From: Actinopolyspora erythraea
GTDB lineage: Bacteria > Actinomycetota > Actinomycetes > Mycobacteriales > Pseudonocardiaceae
DNA: 64,000 nucleotides
Direction: 5' to 3'
Assembly: GCF_002263515.1 (NCBI RefSeq)
Contig: NZ_CP022752.1
Span: forward strand, 3,286,001-3,350,000
The notes below the pieces were generated by a model that was not told the DNA's origin, ran no database searches, and was given only the letters and a program-made list of their open reading frames with translations. The position numbers and the translations under genes were made by a program. Positions 38,295 to 46,345 of this stretch are shown here, piece after piece; position 1 is the stretch's first letter, and every line of letters begins with the position of its first letter.

Positions 38295-39920
38295 ATGACG
38301 ACTGAGACCTCAGCCGAGATCACCGATCCTTCGCTGGCACGGGAGGCCGAGCCCCTGGTCCAGCGGCTGGTCGCCGACCGGGCCGCCGGCAAACTCGCCG
38401 AGCAGGACCCGACGCTGTGGGGACCGGAGGCCGAGCGGGAAGCGTCGGTCCGACTGTCGTGGACGACCCTGCACGAAACCTCGCGCGGACTGGTCGCCGA
38501 GATCGACGCGCTGCGCGCCGAGCTCCACGCGGAGGGGCTGAGCCGGATCGTGCTCGCGGGCATGGGTGGCTCCTCGCTGGCTCCGGAGGTCATCACGGCC
38601 ACGGCGGGTACCGCGCTGGTCGTGCTGGACACCACCGATCCCGCGCAGGTGCGCGACGCCCTGGAGGGCGAGCTGGAGCGCACCGTGGTGGTGGTTTCCT
38701 CCAAGTCGGGGACCACGGTGGAGACGGACAGCCACCGGCGCGTCTTCGAGCGGGCCTTCTCCGAGGAGGGGTTGGACCCCGCCCGGCGCATGATCGTGGT
38801 CACCGACCCCGGTTCACCGCTGCAGACCCTCGGGGAGGAGTCCGGTTACCGCAAGGTGTTCACCGCCGACCCGAACGTCGGTGGGCGCTACTCGGCGCTG
38901 AGCGCGTTCGGCCTGGTGCCCGCCGGACTGGCCGGTGCCGACATCGCCGGTCTGCTGGACGACGCCGAGTCCGCCTTCCCCTCGCTGCGAGCCGACGACG
39001 AGTCGAACCCGGCGATCCGGCTGGCCGCGGCGCTGTCGGCCGCGCACCAGTCGGGAGCGGAGAAGGTGGTGCTCGCCGACAGCGGCTCCGGAGCGGTGGG
39101 CTTCGCAGACTGGGCGGAGCAGCTGATCGCCGAGTCCACCGGCAAGTCCGGGATCGGGCTGCTGCCCGTGCCGGTGGAGAACGTGGAGGCTCCCGGTTTC
39201 GCCACGGCCGGTGGCGACGCCACACCGGTGGCGATCGGCCCCCCGGCGGACAACGCCGCCGTGAGCACGCACGGCTCCCTCGGCGGTCTGATGCTGCTGT
39301 GGGAGTTCGCCACGGCACTGGCGGGAAGGCTGCTCGGCATCAACCCGTTCGACCAGCCCGACGTGGAGGCCGCCAAGCAGGCGGCGCGGGGACTGCTGGA
39401 CGGCCCGGCGGGCGGTCCCGTGGCCACCCCGGCCACGATGGACGGGGCGATCGAGGTCCACGCCGAGGGCGATTGGCTCTCCGCCGGTGTCGGCACCGTG
39501 ACCGAGGCGCTGCGGGCCCTGGTAAACGCGGCCCCCTCGACCGGTTACCTCGCCGTGCAGGCCTACCTCGACCGGATCGACGACGCCTCGATCACCGTGC
39601 TGCGCCCCGAGCTGGCTCGCCGCACCGGGTTGCAGACGACCTTCGGCTGGGGGCCCCGTTTCCTGCACTCCACCGGCCAGTACCACAAGGGCGGTCACCA
39701 GAACGGGGTATTCCTGCAGGTGACCGGGGCCGTGGAGGAGGACATGGAGGTTCCGGGACGCCCGTACACCCTCTCGGGGCTGCAGCGCGCCCAGGCCCTC
39801 GGAGACGGGCAGGTTCTGGCACAGCGGAACCGGCCGGTGCTCCGGCTGCACCTGACGGACCGGACCACCGGACTGGTGGAACTGGTCAAGGCGGTGCAGG
39901 ATCTGCGTACGGCGGGCTGA
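38295..39920 (+). CDS. pgi: glucose-6-phosphate isomerase
   Basis: PGI of 541 residues, interconverting glucose-6-P and fructose-6-P. Two SIS domains: VLAGMGGSSLAPEVI near 90, VVVSSKSGTTVETD near 133, NVGGRYSALSAFGL near 196, and the ending LHSTGQYHKGGHQNGVFLQ near 460 with the catalytic His/Lys. This is the actinobacterial variant usually found in tal-pgi-zwf clusters; M. tuberculosis has pgi elsewhere, so here the gene is an addition to the Rv1449c-Rv1445c order. ATG with GAAGGA five nt upstream. Confidence 0.94.
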   Translation: MTTETSAEITDPSLAREAEPLVQRLVADRAAGKLAEQDPTLWGPEAEREASVRLSWTTLHETSRGLVAEIDALRAELHAEGLSRIVLAGMGGSSLAPEVITATAGTALVVLDTTDPAQVRDALEGELERTVVVVSSKSGTTVETDSHRRVFERAFSEEGLDPARRMIVVTDPGSPLQTLGEESGYRKVFTADPNVGGRYSALSAFGLVPAGLAGADIAGLLDDAESAFPSLRADDESNPAIRLAAALSAAHQSGAEKVVLADSGSGAVGFADWAEQLIAESTGKSGIGLLPVPVENVEAPGFATAGGDATPVAIGPPADNAAVSTHGSLGGLMLLWEFATALAGRLLGINPFDQPDVEAAKQAARGLLDGPAGGPVATPATMDGAIEVHAEGDWLSAGVGTVTEALRALVNAAPSTGYLAVQAYLDRIDDASITVLRPELARRTGLQTTFGWGPRFLHSTGQYHKGGHQNGVFLQVTGAVEEDMEVPGRPYTLSGLQRAQALGDGQVLAQRNRPVLRLHLTDRTTGLVELVKAVQDLRTAG

Positions 39921-39947
39921 GGCGCGAGCGGCAGGAAAGGACAACAC

Positions 39948-41477
39948 GTGAGCTCCCCCGAGCACAATCCATTGCGCGATCCGCGGGACAAGCGGTTGCC
40001 GCGCATCGCCGGACCGGCAGGACTGACGATCTTCGGTGTCACCGGGGACCTGTCCCGCAAGAAGCTGATGCCCGCCATCTACGACCTGTCCAACCGGGGG
40101 CTGCTGCCGCCGGGGTTCGCCCTGACGGGAGTGGCCAGGCGTGACTGGGAGAACCAGGACTTCGGCGAGGTCGTCTACGAGGCGGTCAAGGAGAACGCGC
40201 GCACGCCGTTCCACCAGGCCGTCTGGGACCGGCTGGCCGAGGGGATCCGGTTCGTCCCGGGCAGCTTCGACGACCCGAGCACCTTCGAGCGGTTGACCCA
40301 GACCGTCAAACAGCTCGACTCCGAACGCGGCACCGGTGGCAACCACGCGTTCTACCTCTCGGTGCCGCCGTCGATGTTCCCGACGGTGCTGACCCACCTG
40401 TCCAACTCCGGACTCGCCGAGCAGACCGAGGACCAGTGGCGACGGGTGGTCATCGAGAAGCCCTTCGGGCACGACCTGGAAAGCGCCAAGGAACTCAACC
40501 GGATCGTCAACGAGGTCTTCCCCGAGGACTCGGTGTTCCGCATCGACCACTACCTCGGCAAGGAGACGGTGCAGAACATCCTGGCGCTGCGGTTCGCCAA
40601 CCAGCTGTTCGAACCGTTGTGGAACGCCCACTACGTCGATCACGTGCAGATCACCATGTCCGAGGACATCGGGCTGGGAGGCCGTGCGGGCTACTACGAC
40701 GGCATCGGCGCGGCACGGGACGTGATCCAGAACCACCTGCTGCAGCTGCTCGCGCTGACCGCGATGGAGGAACCGCTGTCCTTCGACCCAGGTGACCTGC
40801 GGGCGGAGAAGAGCAAGGTGCTGTCGGCCACCAAACCGGTCGGCCCGTTCGAGCAGACCACCGCCCGGGGGCAGTACACCGGCGGTTGGCAGGGCGGCCA
40901 GCAGGTCCCCGGGCTGCACGAGGAGGGCGGTTTCGCCTCCGACTCCAAGACGGAGACCTTCGCCGCGATCACGCTGGAGATCGAGAACCGCCGCTGGGCC
41001 GGCGTCCCGTTCTACCTGCGCACCGGAAAACGCCTGGGCAGGCGGGTGACCGAGATCGCGGTGGTGTTCAAGCGGGCACCGCACCTGCCCTTCGACGACA
41101 CCATGACCGAGGAACTCGGCCAGAACGCCCTGGTGATCCGGGTGCAGCCGGACGAGGGCGTCACGATGCGGTTCGGCTCGAAGATTCCCGGCACCTCGAT
41201 GGAGGTGCGGGACGTGACGATGGACTTCGGCTACGGACACGCGTTCACCGAGTCCTCCCCCGAGGCCTACGAACGGCTGCTGCTGGACGTGCTGCTCGGT
41301 GAGCCGTCGCTGTTCCCGGTCAACGAGGAAGTGGAACTGTCCTGGCAGATCCTGGACCCCATCCTGGACTACTGGGCCGAGCACGGATATCCCGAGAAGT
41401 ACAAGGCAGGAAGCTGGGGGCCACCGTCGGCGGAGTCGATGCTGGCCCGCACTGGACGCGTCTGGAGGCGGCCGTGA
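39948..41477 (+). CDS. zwf: glucose-6-phosphate 1-dehydrogenase
   Basis: NADP-dependent entry enzyme of the oxidative pentose phosphate pathway, 509 residues. Cofactor loop FGVTGDLSRKK at 29-39, substrate/catalytic motif RIDHYLGKE at 198-206, second conserved segment RTGKRLGRRVTEI near 363. GTG start behind GGAAAGGA; 27 bp after pgi. Stop overlaps opcA start (GTGA). Matches Rv1447c (zwf2). Confidence 0.97.
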   Translation: MSSPEHNPLRDPRDKRLPRIAGPAGLTIFGVTGDLSRKKLMPAIYDLSNRGLLPPGFALTGVARRDWENQDFGEVVYEAVKENARTPFHQAVWDRLAEGIRFVPGSFDDPSTFERLTQTVKQLDSERGTGGNHAFYLSVPPSMFPTVLTHLSNSGLAEQTEDQWRRVVIEKPFGHDLESAKELNRIVNEVFPEDSVFRIDHYLGKETVQNILALRFANQLFEPLWNAHYVDHVQITMSEDIGLGGRAGYYDGIGAARDVIQNHLLQLLALTAMEEPLSFDPGDLRAEKSKVLSATKPVGPFEQTTARGQYTGGWQGGQQVPGLHEEGGFASDSKTETFAAITLEIENRRWAGVPFYLRTGKRLGRRVTEIAVVFKRAPHLPFDDTMTEELGQNALVIRVQPDEGVTMRFGSKIPGTSMEVRDVTMDFGYGHAFTESSPEAYERLLLDVLLGEPSLFPVNEEVELSWQILDPILDYWAEHGYPEKYKAGSWGPPSAESMLARTGRVWRRP

Positions 41478-42445
41478 TCGTCGATCTGCCCTCCACCACC
41501 AATTCGCAGGTCAACAAGAAGATGGTCGAGCTGCGGGAGTCCGGTGGTGCCGTCGCACTAGGCAGGGTGCTGACACTGGTCATCGTCACCGGGGACGGGA
41601 CCGAGACCGAACAGGCGATTCAGGCGGCCAACGAGGCCAGTCGGGAGCACCCGGCACGGGTGATCGTGGTCGCCAAGGGCGCCAGGCAGGCGGCTGCCAG
41701 GCTGGACGCCCAGATCCGCATCGGCGGCGACGCCGGGGCCTCGGAAGTGGTGGTGCTGCGGCTGTACGGCCCGCTGGCCGAGGAGGGCGCGGGGTCCGTG
41801 GTTCCGCTGCTGCTGCCGGACGCCCCGGTCGTGGTGTGGTGGCCCAACGACGCGCCCGAGTACCCGGCGAAGGACCCGATCGGGGAACTGGCGCACCGCA
41901 GGATCACCGACGCGGCCGCGGAACCCGACCCGATCGAGGCGCTGCGCACCAGGGTGCGCTCCTACGTGGACGGCGACACCGACCTGGCCTGGACCCGGCT
42001 GACCTCCTGGCGCGCGCTGCTGGCGGCTTCGCTGGACCTGCCGCCGTTCGAACCCATCGAGGGAGCGGTGGTCAGCGGCGAGTCCGACTCGCCCTCGACC
42101 GACCTGCTGGCGGGGTGGCTGGCCGCCAGTCTCGGCATCCCGGTGCGGCGGGAGGTCCACAGGGGGCCCGGTATCGTCTCGGCGGTGCTGGAACGTCCGA
42201 GCGGGAACGTGGAGGTCGTGCGGCCCGACGGCAAGGTCGGCTACCTCACCCAGCCCGGCCAGCAGGACCGTCGGGTGACGCTGCACCGCAGGGCCGTGCG
42301 CGACTGCCTGTCCGAGGAGCTGCGCAGACTCGGCCCCGACGAGATCTACGAAAGCACGTTACGCGGGCTCTCGGACGTGGTTCGGGGCGAACCCGTCGAC
42401 AGCGCGGAACAGGCGGAACCGGTGTCCGCGGGGCAGCAGTCATGA
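41474..42445 (+). CDS. opcA: glucose-6-phosphate dehydrogenase assembly protein OpcA
   Basis: OpcA, 323 residues, needed for assembly and redox control of G6PDH in cyanobacteria and actinobacteria. Seen: MIVDLPSTTNSQVNKKMVEL at the start, VVVWWPNDAPEYPAKDPIG near 115, ITDAAAEPDPIEAL and YVDGDTDLAWTRLTSWRALL near 160-185. Coupled at both ends by 4-nt overlaps to zwf and pgl. Matches Rv1446c. Confidence 0.95.
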   Translation: MIVDLPSTTNSQVNKKMVELRESGGAVALGRVLTLVIVTGDGTETEQAIQAANEASREHPARVIVVAKGARQAAARLDAQIRIGGDAGASEVVVLRLYGPLAEEGAGSVVPLLLPDAPVVVWWPNDAPEYPAKDPIGELAHRRITDAAAEPDPIEALRTRVRSYVDGDTDLAWTRLTSWRALLAASLDLPPFEPIEGAVVSGESDSPSTDLLAGWLAASLGIPVRREVHRGPGIVSAVLERPSGNVEVVRPDGKVGYLTQPGQQDRRVTLHRRAVRDCLSEELRRLGPDEIYESTLRGLSDVVRGEPVDSAEQAEPVSAGQQS

Positions 42446-43206
42446 GCGGCGACGAGGTGATCGTGCACCCCGACGGGGAGGTGCTGGCCGAGGCGACCGC
42501 CGCCCGGCTGCTCACCCGCGTCGTGGACGCGCAGGCGGCCCGGGGCGTCGCCTCGGTGGTGCTGACCGGAGGACGTACCGGCATCGGTGTGCTGGAGCGG
42601 GTGCGCGACTCGGCGGCCCGGTCGGCCGTGGACTGGTCGGCGGTGAACCTGTTCTGGGGCGACGAACGCTTCCTACCGGACGGTGATGGCGAGCGCAACG
42701 AGACCCAGGCCCGGCGGGCGCTGCTGGACCACCTCCCGCTCGATCCGGAGCGCGTGCACCCGATGGCTCCCTCCGACGGCCGGTTCGGCGCGGACGCCGA
42801 AGCGGCGGCCGGGCACTACGCCGAGGTGCTGCGGACCCTCGCCGGTGCCGACTCGGACACGGGGGTGCCGCACTTCGACGTGCTGATGCTGGGTGTCGGC
42901 GAGGAAGGGCACACGGCCTCGCTCTTCCCCGACACGCCGTACGTGCGCGAGGACGAGCGGACGGTGGTGGGAGTCCGGGACTGCCCGAAGCCCCCGCCGA
43001 CGCGCATCTCGCTGACCCTGCCCGCCATCGCGGCGGCCTCCGAGGTGTGGTTGATGACCACCGGCTCGGGCAAGGCCGAGGCCGTGTCACGGGCACTGGC
43101 CGGGGCAGCTCCGGTCGACATCCCCGCGGCGGGTGCCCGGGGGCGGGACAGGACGCTGTGGCTGCTGGACCGCGACGCCGCCAAGGGAGCCGCCGTCGCG
43201 GACTGA
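42442..43206 (+). CDS. pgl: 6-phosphogluconolactonase
   Basis: SIS-like lactonase of 254 residues that hydrolyses the zwf product. Signature segments: LTGGRTGIGVLERV near 42, VNLFWGDERFLPDGD near 68, LMLGVGEEGHTASLFPD near 150 (catalytic His), and TGSGKAEAVSRALAG near 210. ATG overlaps the opcA stop. Matches Rv1445c (devB). Last gene of the operon. Confidence 0.95.
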   Translation: MSGDEVIVHPDGEVLAEATAARLLTRVVDAQAARGVASVVLTGGRTGIGVLERVRDSAARSAVDWSAVNLFWGDERFLPDGDGERNETQARRALLDHLPLDPERVHPMAPSDGRFGADAEAAAGHYAEVLRTLAGADSDTGVPHFDVLMLGVGEEGHTASLFPDTPYVREDERTVVGVRDCPKPPPTRISLTLPAIAAASEVWLMTTGSGKAEAVSRALAGAAPVDIPAAGARGRDRTLWLLDRDAAKGAAVAD

Positions 43207-43257
43207 GAACGGCTGAGAACCCACGCCCCGGCGCCTCGCGTCGGGGATGGTGCGTAC

Positions 43258-43295
43258 CGGGCTCCGCGCGCCGCCGTCGCGGCGCGCGGAGCCCG
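43258..43295. terminator. 17-bp perfect hairpin after pgl
   Basis: CGGGCTCCGCGCGCCGC (43258-43274), loop CGTC, then its full complement (43279-43295) and TCGTTCTT. It ends the pgi-pgl operon and, being symmetric, probably also the convergent VOC gene. Confidence 0.8.
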
Positions 43296-43439
43296 TCGTT
43301 CTTCCGGACCCCTCGAGTCCGGTGTCCCGGAACGGCCGCACCGCCGCGGGTGTCGCCCCGCAGGGGGTCGACCGACGTGCCACGGGAGCGCGGCCGGGGA
43401 CGCGGCCCCGGACGGGGCCGCACCGGGACACCGGTGCGG

Positions 43440-43841
43440 TCACGCACCGCGCTCGGTGAGTCCGTACAGCGTGCCCTCCGGATCGGCGAACTGCGCCCAG
43501 CGGGTCCTGCCCCCGGGATCCCACGGTGCCGTGCGCGGTTCCACCGGAAAACGCACTCCCCTTCCTCGCAGCTCCTCGAAGGTGGCGTCGAGGTCGTCGC
43601 AGTCGAACCAGACGTGACTGAGCTCGCCCAATCGCTGCCGCACGAGATCACGCACCTGCGGATCGCCCTTGGCGAGCACCAGGTAGGTCTCGGCTCCCGG
43701 CACGCTCACCTCTATCCAGCGGTTGCCGTTCCCGTAGGGCGCGTCGGTCCGGACCTCGAACCCCAGTTTCCGGGTGCAGAAGTCGAGCACCGTCTGCTGG
43801 TCGGCCACGTAGAGCACCACGAACTTGGGATTTGTGATCAT
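43440..43841 (-). CDS. VOC-superfamily (glyoxalase/bleomycin-resistance-like) protein
   Basis: A 133-residue single-copy betaalphabetabetabeta protein: PKFVVLYVADQQTVLDFCTR then KLGFEV at the start, ELSHVWFDCDDLDATFEEL near 75, and WAQFADPEGTLYGLTE at the end with a metal-ligand-type acid. Members are metal-dependent isomerases, dioxygenases or drug-binding proteins; the activity is not predictable. ATG at 43841. Confidence 0.85.
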   Translation of the reverse strand: MITNPKFVVLYVADQQTVLDFCTRKLGFEVRTDAPYGNGNRWIEVSVPGAETYLVLAKGDPQVRDLVRQRLGELSHVWFDCDDLDATFEELRGRGVRFPVEPRTAPWDPGGRTRWAQFADPEGTLYGLTERGA

Positions 43842-43995
43842 CGGGCACCTCGCGTCCCACGGGAATCGTCGTGGGCCCCGACAGCGCGGCCCCGAGCCCG
43901 GAAGTCGAGCCGTCCGCCCCCGGGGCCGCGATACGGAGTCCCCGAATCACGGTACGAGCTTTCGCCGAGATCACCAGTCCGTGCCGGTCGGCGGC

Positions 43996-44472
43996 TCATT
44001 CCACCGGTGTGCGGCTGACCACCACGCCGTCGTGATCGCTGAGCAGGTACTCGCCCGGCACGAAGCTGACCCCACCGAACTCAACCACCACGTCCGACTC
44101 GCCCGAGCCGGTCTTGGAGCTCTTGCGCGGGTTGGTTCCCAGCGCCCTGACACCGAAGTCCATCCCGTCGATCACGGCGGAGTCGCGGATCGCGCCGTTG
44201 ACGACGAGCCCGCTCCAGCCGTTGGAACGTCCCAACTCGGCGATCAGGTCCCCCACCAGGGCGGTGTGGACCGAACCCGCCCCGTCGATCACCAGCACAG
44301 CGCCCTCGCCCGGCTCCGAGAGGAGCTTCTTGAGCAGGGCGTTGTCCTGGAAGCACCGCACCGTCCGGATCGGTCCGGAGAACACCTCGCGGCTACCGAA
44401 CCGCCGCAGCTGCAGGTCGCAGCTGCGTACCTCGTCGCCGTCGCGGTCGGCCAGGTCAGCGGTGGTGGTCAT
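43996..44472 (-). CDS. rraA: RraA family protein (RNase E regulator / HMG-type aldolase fold)
   Basis: A 158-residue RraA protein: [20 protein letters not shown] near 32, [20 protein letters not shown] near 60, [20 protein letters not shown] near 90 with the Arg-Asp pair, and [16 protein letters not shown] near 112, the RraA hallmark. In E. coli RraA inhibits RNase E; many homologs are metal-dependent aldolases for 4-hydroxy-4-methyl-2-oxoglutarate, and both readings remain open. ATG at 44472 with AAAGGAG six nt upstream. The leader contains a 12-bp hairpin and, 55 nt from the ATG, the structured repeat copy 2. Confidence 0.9.
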   Translation of the reverse strand: MTTTADLADRDGDEVRSCDLQLRRFGSREVFSGPIRTVRCFQDNALLKKLLSEPGEGAVLVIDGAGSVHTALVGDLIAELGRSNGWSGLVVNGAIRDSAVIDGMDFGVRALGTNPRKSSKTGSGESDVVVEFGGVSFVPGEYLLSDHDGVVVSRTPVE

Positions 44473-44789
44473 TTCCACTCCTTTCGTTGGTATAGCTGCA
44501 CCACCTCGGCCGCCGAAGTGGTGCCGTGGCGGAACCTCTCGCACGGCTCTCGCTCCGGCAGGCCCGACATCGAGTAGCCACTACACAACGTCGGTCCTTC
44601 CTCGCGAGAGCCGCACGGGAGAACCCGCGGTCGGTACTGCTGCGAAGGTGGTAGGAGTTCGGCCTGCCTCGGTGGCCCGACGATTTCGCGAGAAATTGAC
44701 GCCGACTGCGAGGGAGGTCGGGGGTCGGCTTGCGGGGAAAAGCAACCGAACGGAAACCGACCCGAGCGAACTCCACGAACGGATTCCGG
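44473..44789. other. 317-bp intergenic region, leader of rraA
   Basis: No gene. From the rraA ATG outward on the minus strand: AAAGGAG, a TATACC -10-like box (44489-44494), a hairpin of 12-13 bp (44498-44510 with 44512-44524), the ~100-nt structured element (44528-44630), then about 160 bp of unremarkable sequence to the pptT stop. If transcription starts beyond the element, all of it is in the 5' UTR. Confidence 0.5.
44528..44630 (-). repeat. structured ~100-nt element, copy 2 (upstream of rraA)
   Basis: Minus-strand copy, ending 55 nt before the rraA ATG. Outer stem: 44604-44621 with 44536-44553 forms 17 of 18 pairs (two G-U) on the minus strand, and fewer on the plus strand. Inner stem: GGACCGACGT (44588-44597) with ATGTCGGGCC (44561-44570), 9 of 10 pairs, capped by GTAG-TGG-CTAC. 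An internal loop GAGGAA faces TGCCGGA. Roughly 85% identical to the copy at 61385-61488. Confidence 0.65.
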
Positions 44790-45437
44790 TCAGTCGGGGA
44801 AGACGGTGACGGCGGTGACCACCAGTCCCGAGTCGAACCGGAACCGGCCGGAGAAACCGGTGAGCTCGCCCGCCGAGCTCGGTGCGGGCGCGCCGACCAG
44901 CTCGGCGTGGAACTCACCGGCGGGATCGATACGAACGAACGCGTCACCGAAGCCGAGCCAGCGCCCGGTCAGCGGGAACCAGGCCTTGTAGACGCTCTCC
45001 TTGGCGCTGAACAGCAACCTGTCCCAGTTGACGCCGGTGGGCAGACCGGCCAGCAGCTCGCGTTCCCGCCCGGCGGTGACCTGCTCCAGCACGCCGTCGG
45101 GAAGCACGTCGTCGGGCTCCGCGTCGATACCCAGGGAGCACACCTCCTCGGCCGGGGCCACCCCCGCCGCGCAGTAGCCCTGGCAGTGCGTGATGCTGCC
45201 GACCACGCCGGAGGGCCACAGCGGCTCGCGTTTCTCCCCGCTGTGCACGGCGAACCCGGGATGGCCGAGCTCGGCGAGAGCGCGCCGGGCACAGCTTCGG
45301 GCGACGGTGAACTCCCGTCTGCGCTTGTCCACCGCCCTGGCGACGTACTGCTCCTCCGCCGGCAACAGCCGCGCGTGCGGGTCGTCGCCGAACACCTCGG
45401 CGGAGACCACCGCTTCCGGCAGGATTCGCTCGATCAC
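44790..45437 (-). CDS. pptT: 4'-phosphopantetheinyl transferase, PptT-like
   Basis: Sfp-type PPTase, 215 residues, that arms carrier proteins of polyketide, fatty-acid and peptide synthases with CoA-derived phosphopantetheine. Signature motifs: KREPLWPSGVVGSITHCQGY near 85, SLGIDAEPDDVLPDGVL near 112 (metal Asp and Glu), and FSAKESVYKAWFPLTGRWLG near 155. Sequence layout closely follows Rv2794c. GTG at 45437 overlaps the stop of the metallophosphatase gene by 4 nt. Confidence 0.94.
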   Translation of the reverse strand: MIERILPEAVVSAEVFGDDPHARLLPAEEQYVARAVDKRRREFTVARSCARRALAELGHPGFAVHSGEKREPLWPSGVVGSITHCQGYCAAGVAPAEEVCSLGIDAEPDDVLPDGVLEQVTAGRERELLAGLPTGVNWDRLLFSAKESVYKAWFPLTGRWLGFGDAFVRIDPAGEFHAELVGAPAPSSAGELTGFSGRFRFDSGLVVTAVTVFPD

Positions 45438-46303
45438 CGGTAAGACCTCACCAACTCCTCGAAGGTCCGCTCCGGAGCCGCGGGCAGGATGCTGTGCAGC
45501 GGATCTCCCGGTCCACCGCGCCTGCGCCACTCCCGGGGGTAGCCGAGCGATACCTCCTCGAAGGGCACACCGTCGATGCGGTCGGTCACCGGGATGTGCA
45601 GGTGCCCGTGTACCTCGGCCACCGCGCGGAACCGCAGGTGCCAGTCGGAGGTGAGTTCGGTGCCGCACCAGATGCCGAACTGGGGATAGTACAGCCGCGT
45701 GGTCGGTTGACGGTGCAGCGGCCAGTGGGAGACCAGCACCGTGGGCAGGTGCTCCGGAATGGCCTCCAGCCTGGTCAGGGTCTGCCGCACCCGCTCGTGG
45801 CACCACTCGGTCCGGGAGTCGTACGGATCGGGGTGCAGCATCACCTCGTCGGTGCAGACCACGTGGGTGTCGTAGGCGTGCGCCAGCGCCTGCTCGGCGT
45901 CCATCCCGGCGATACGGAAGCTGTAGTCGTAGAGCACGAACAACGGCGCGACCACGACCGAGCGCTGCTCGTCGCGCCAGACGGGGTACGGATCCTCCGG
46001 AGTGGTGACGTCGAGTTCCCGGCACATCCGCACCAGGTGGTCGTAGCGTTCCACTCCCCTGGCCCGCACGTCGTCGCCGGGTGGCGTCCACAGTTCGTGG
46101 TTGCCCGGCACCCAGATCACCCGGGAGAAACGTTCGCGCAGCTTGCCCAGCGCCCAGCCGATCGTCTCGGTCTTCTCCGCGACGTCGCCCGCCACGATCA
46201 ACCAGTCCTCGTCGCTGCGGGGCCGGATCTCGTCCAGCACCGGGAGGTTGTCGCGGTGTGACACGTGCAGATCGCTGGTCGCGAGTAACGACGGCGCCAC
46301 CAT
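45434..46303 (-). CDS. pptH: metallophosphoesterase, PptH-like phosphopantetheinyl hydrolase
   Basis: Calcineurin-type phosphoesterase of 289 residues. Metal ligands: SDLHVSH at 10-16, VAGDVAEKT near 38, PGNHELW near 66, LVSHWPLH near 192, and VHGHLHIP near 230. It is coupled to pptT exactly as Rv2795c (PptH) is to Rv2794c; PptH removes the phosphopantetheine that PptT adds, so the two genes encode an on/off pair for carrier proteins. GTG/ATG start at 46303, 42 bp from the divergent hypF. Confidence 0.9.
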   Translation of the reverse strand: MVAPSLLATSDLHVSHRDNLPVLDEIRPRSDEDWLIVAGDVAEKTETIGWALGKLRERFSRVIWVPGNHELWTPPGDDVRARGVERYDHLVRMCRELDVTTPEDPYPVWRDEQRSVVVAPLFVLYDYSFRIAGMDAEQALAHAYDTHVVCTDEVMLHPDPYDSRTEWCHERVRQTLTRLEAIPEHLPTVLVSHWPLHRQPTTRLYYPQFGIWCGTELTSDWHLRFRAVAEVHGHLHIPVTDRIDGVPFEEVSLGYPREWRRRGGPGDPLHSILPAAPERTFEELVRSYR

Positions 46304-46345
46304 GCGGCAGACCTTACCGGCCGGTCACTTCGCTGGGGAGGAGAC

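Noticed and set aside
38814..41384. Minus-strand open frame of 856 codons
   Set aside because: It runs antisense across pgi and zwf, both certain genes. Long antisense frames are expected at this GC content.
44473..44630. Known riboswitch (TPP, SAM, SAH, cobalamin, FMN, fluoride, c-di-AMP) in the rraA leader
   Set aside because: The core motifs of these classes, as far as I remember them, are not present in the element; only general hairpin similarity.
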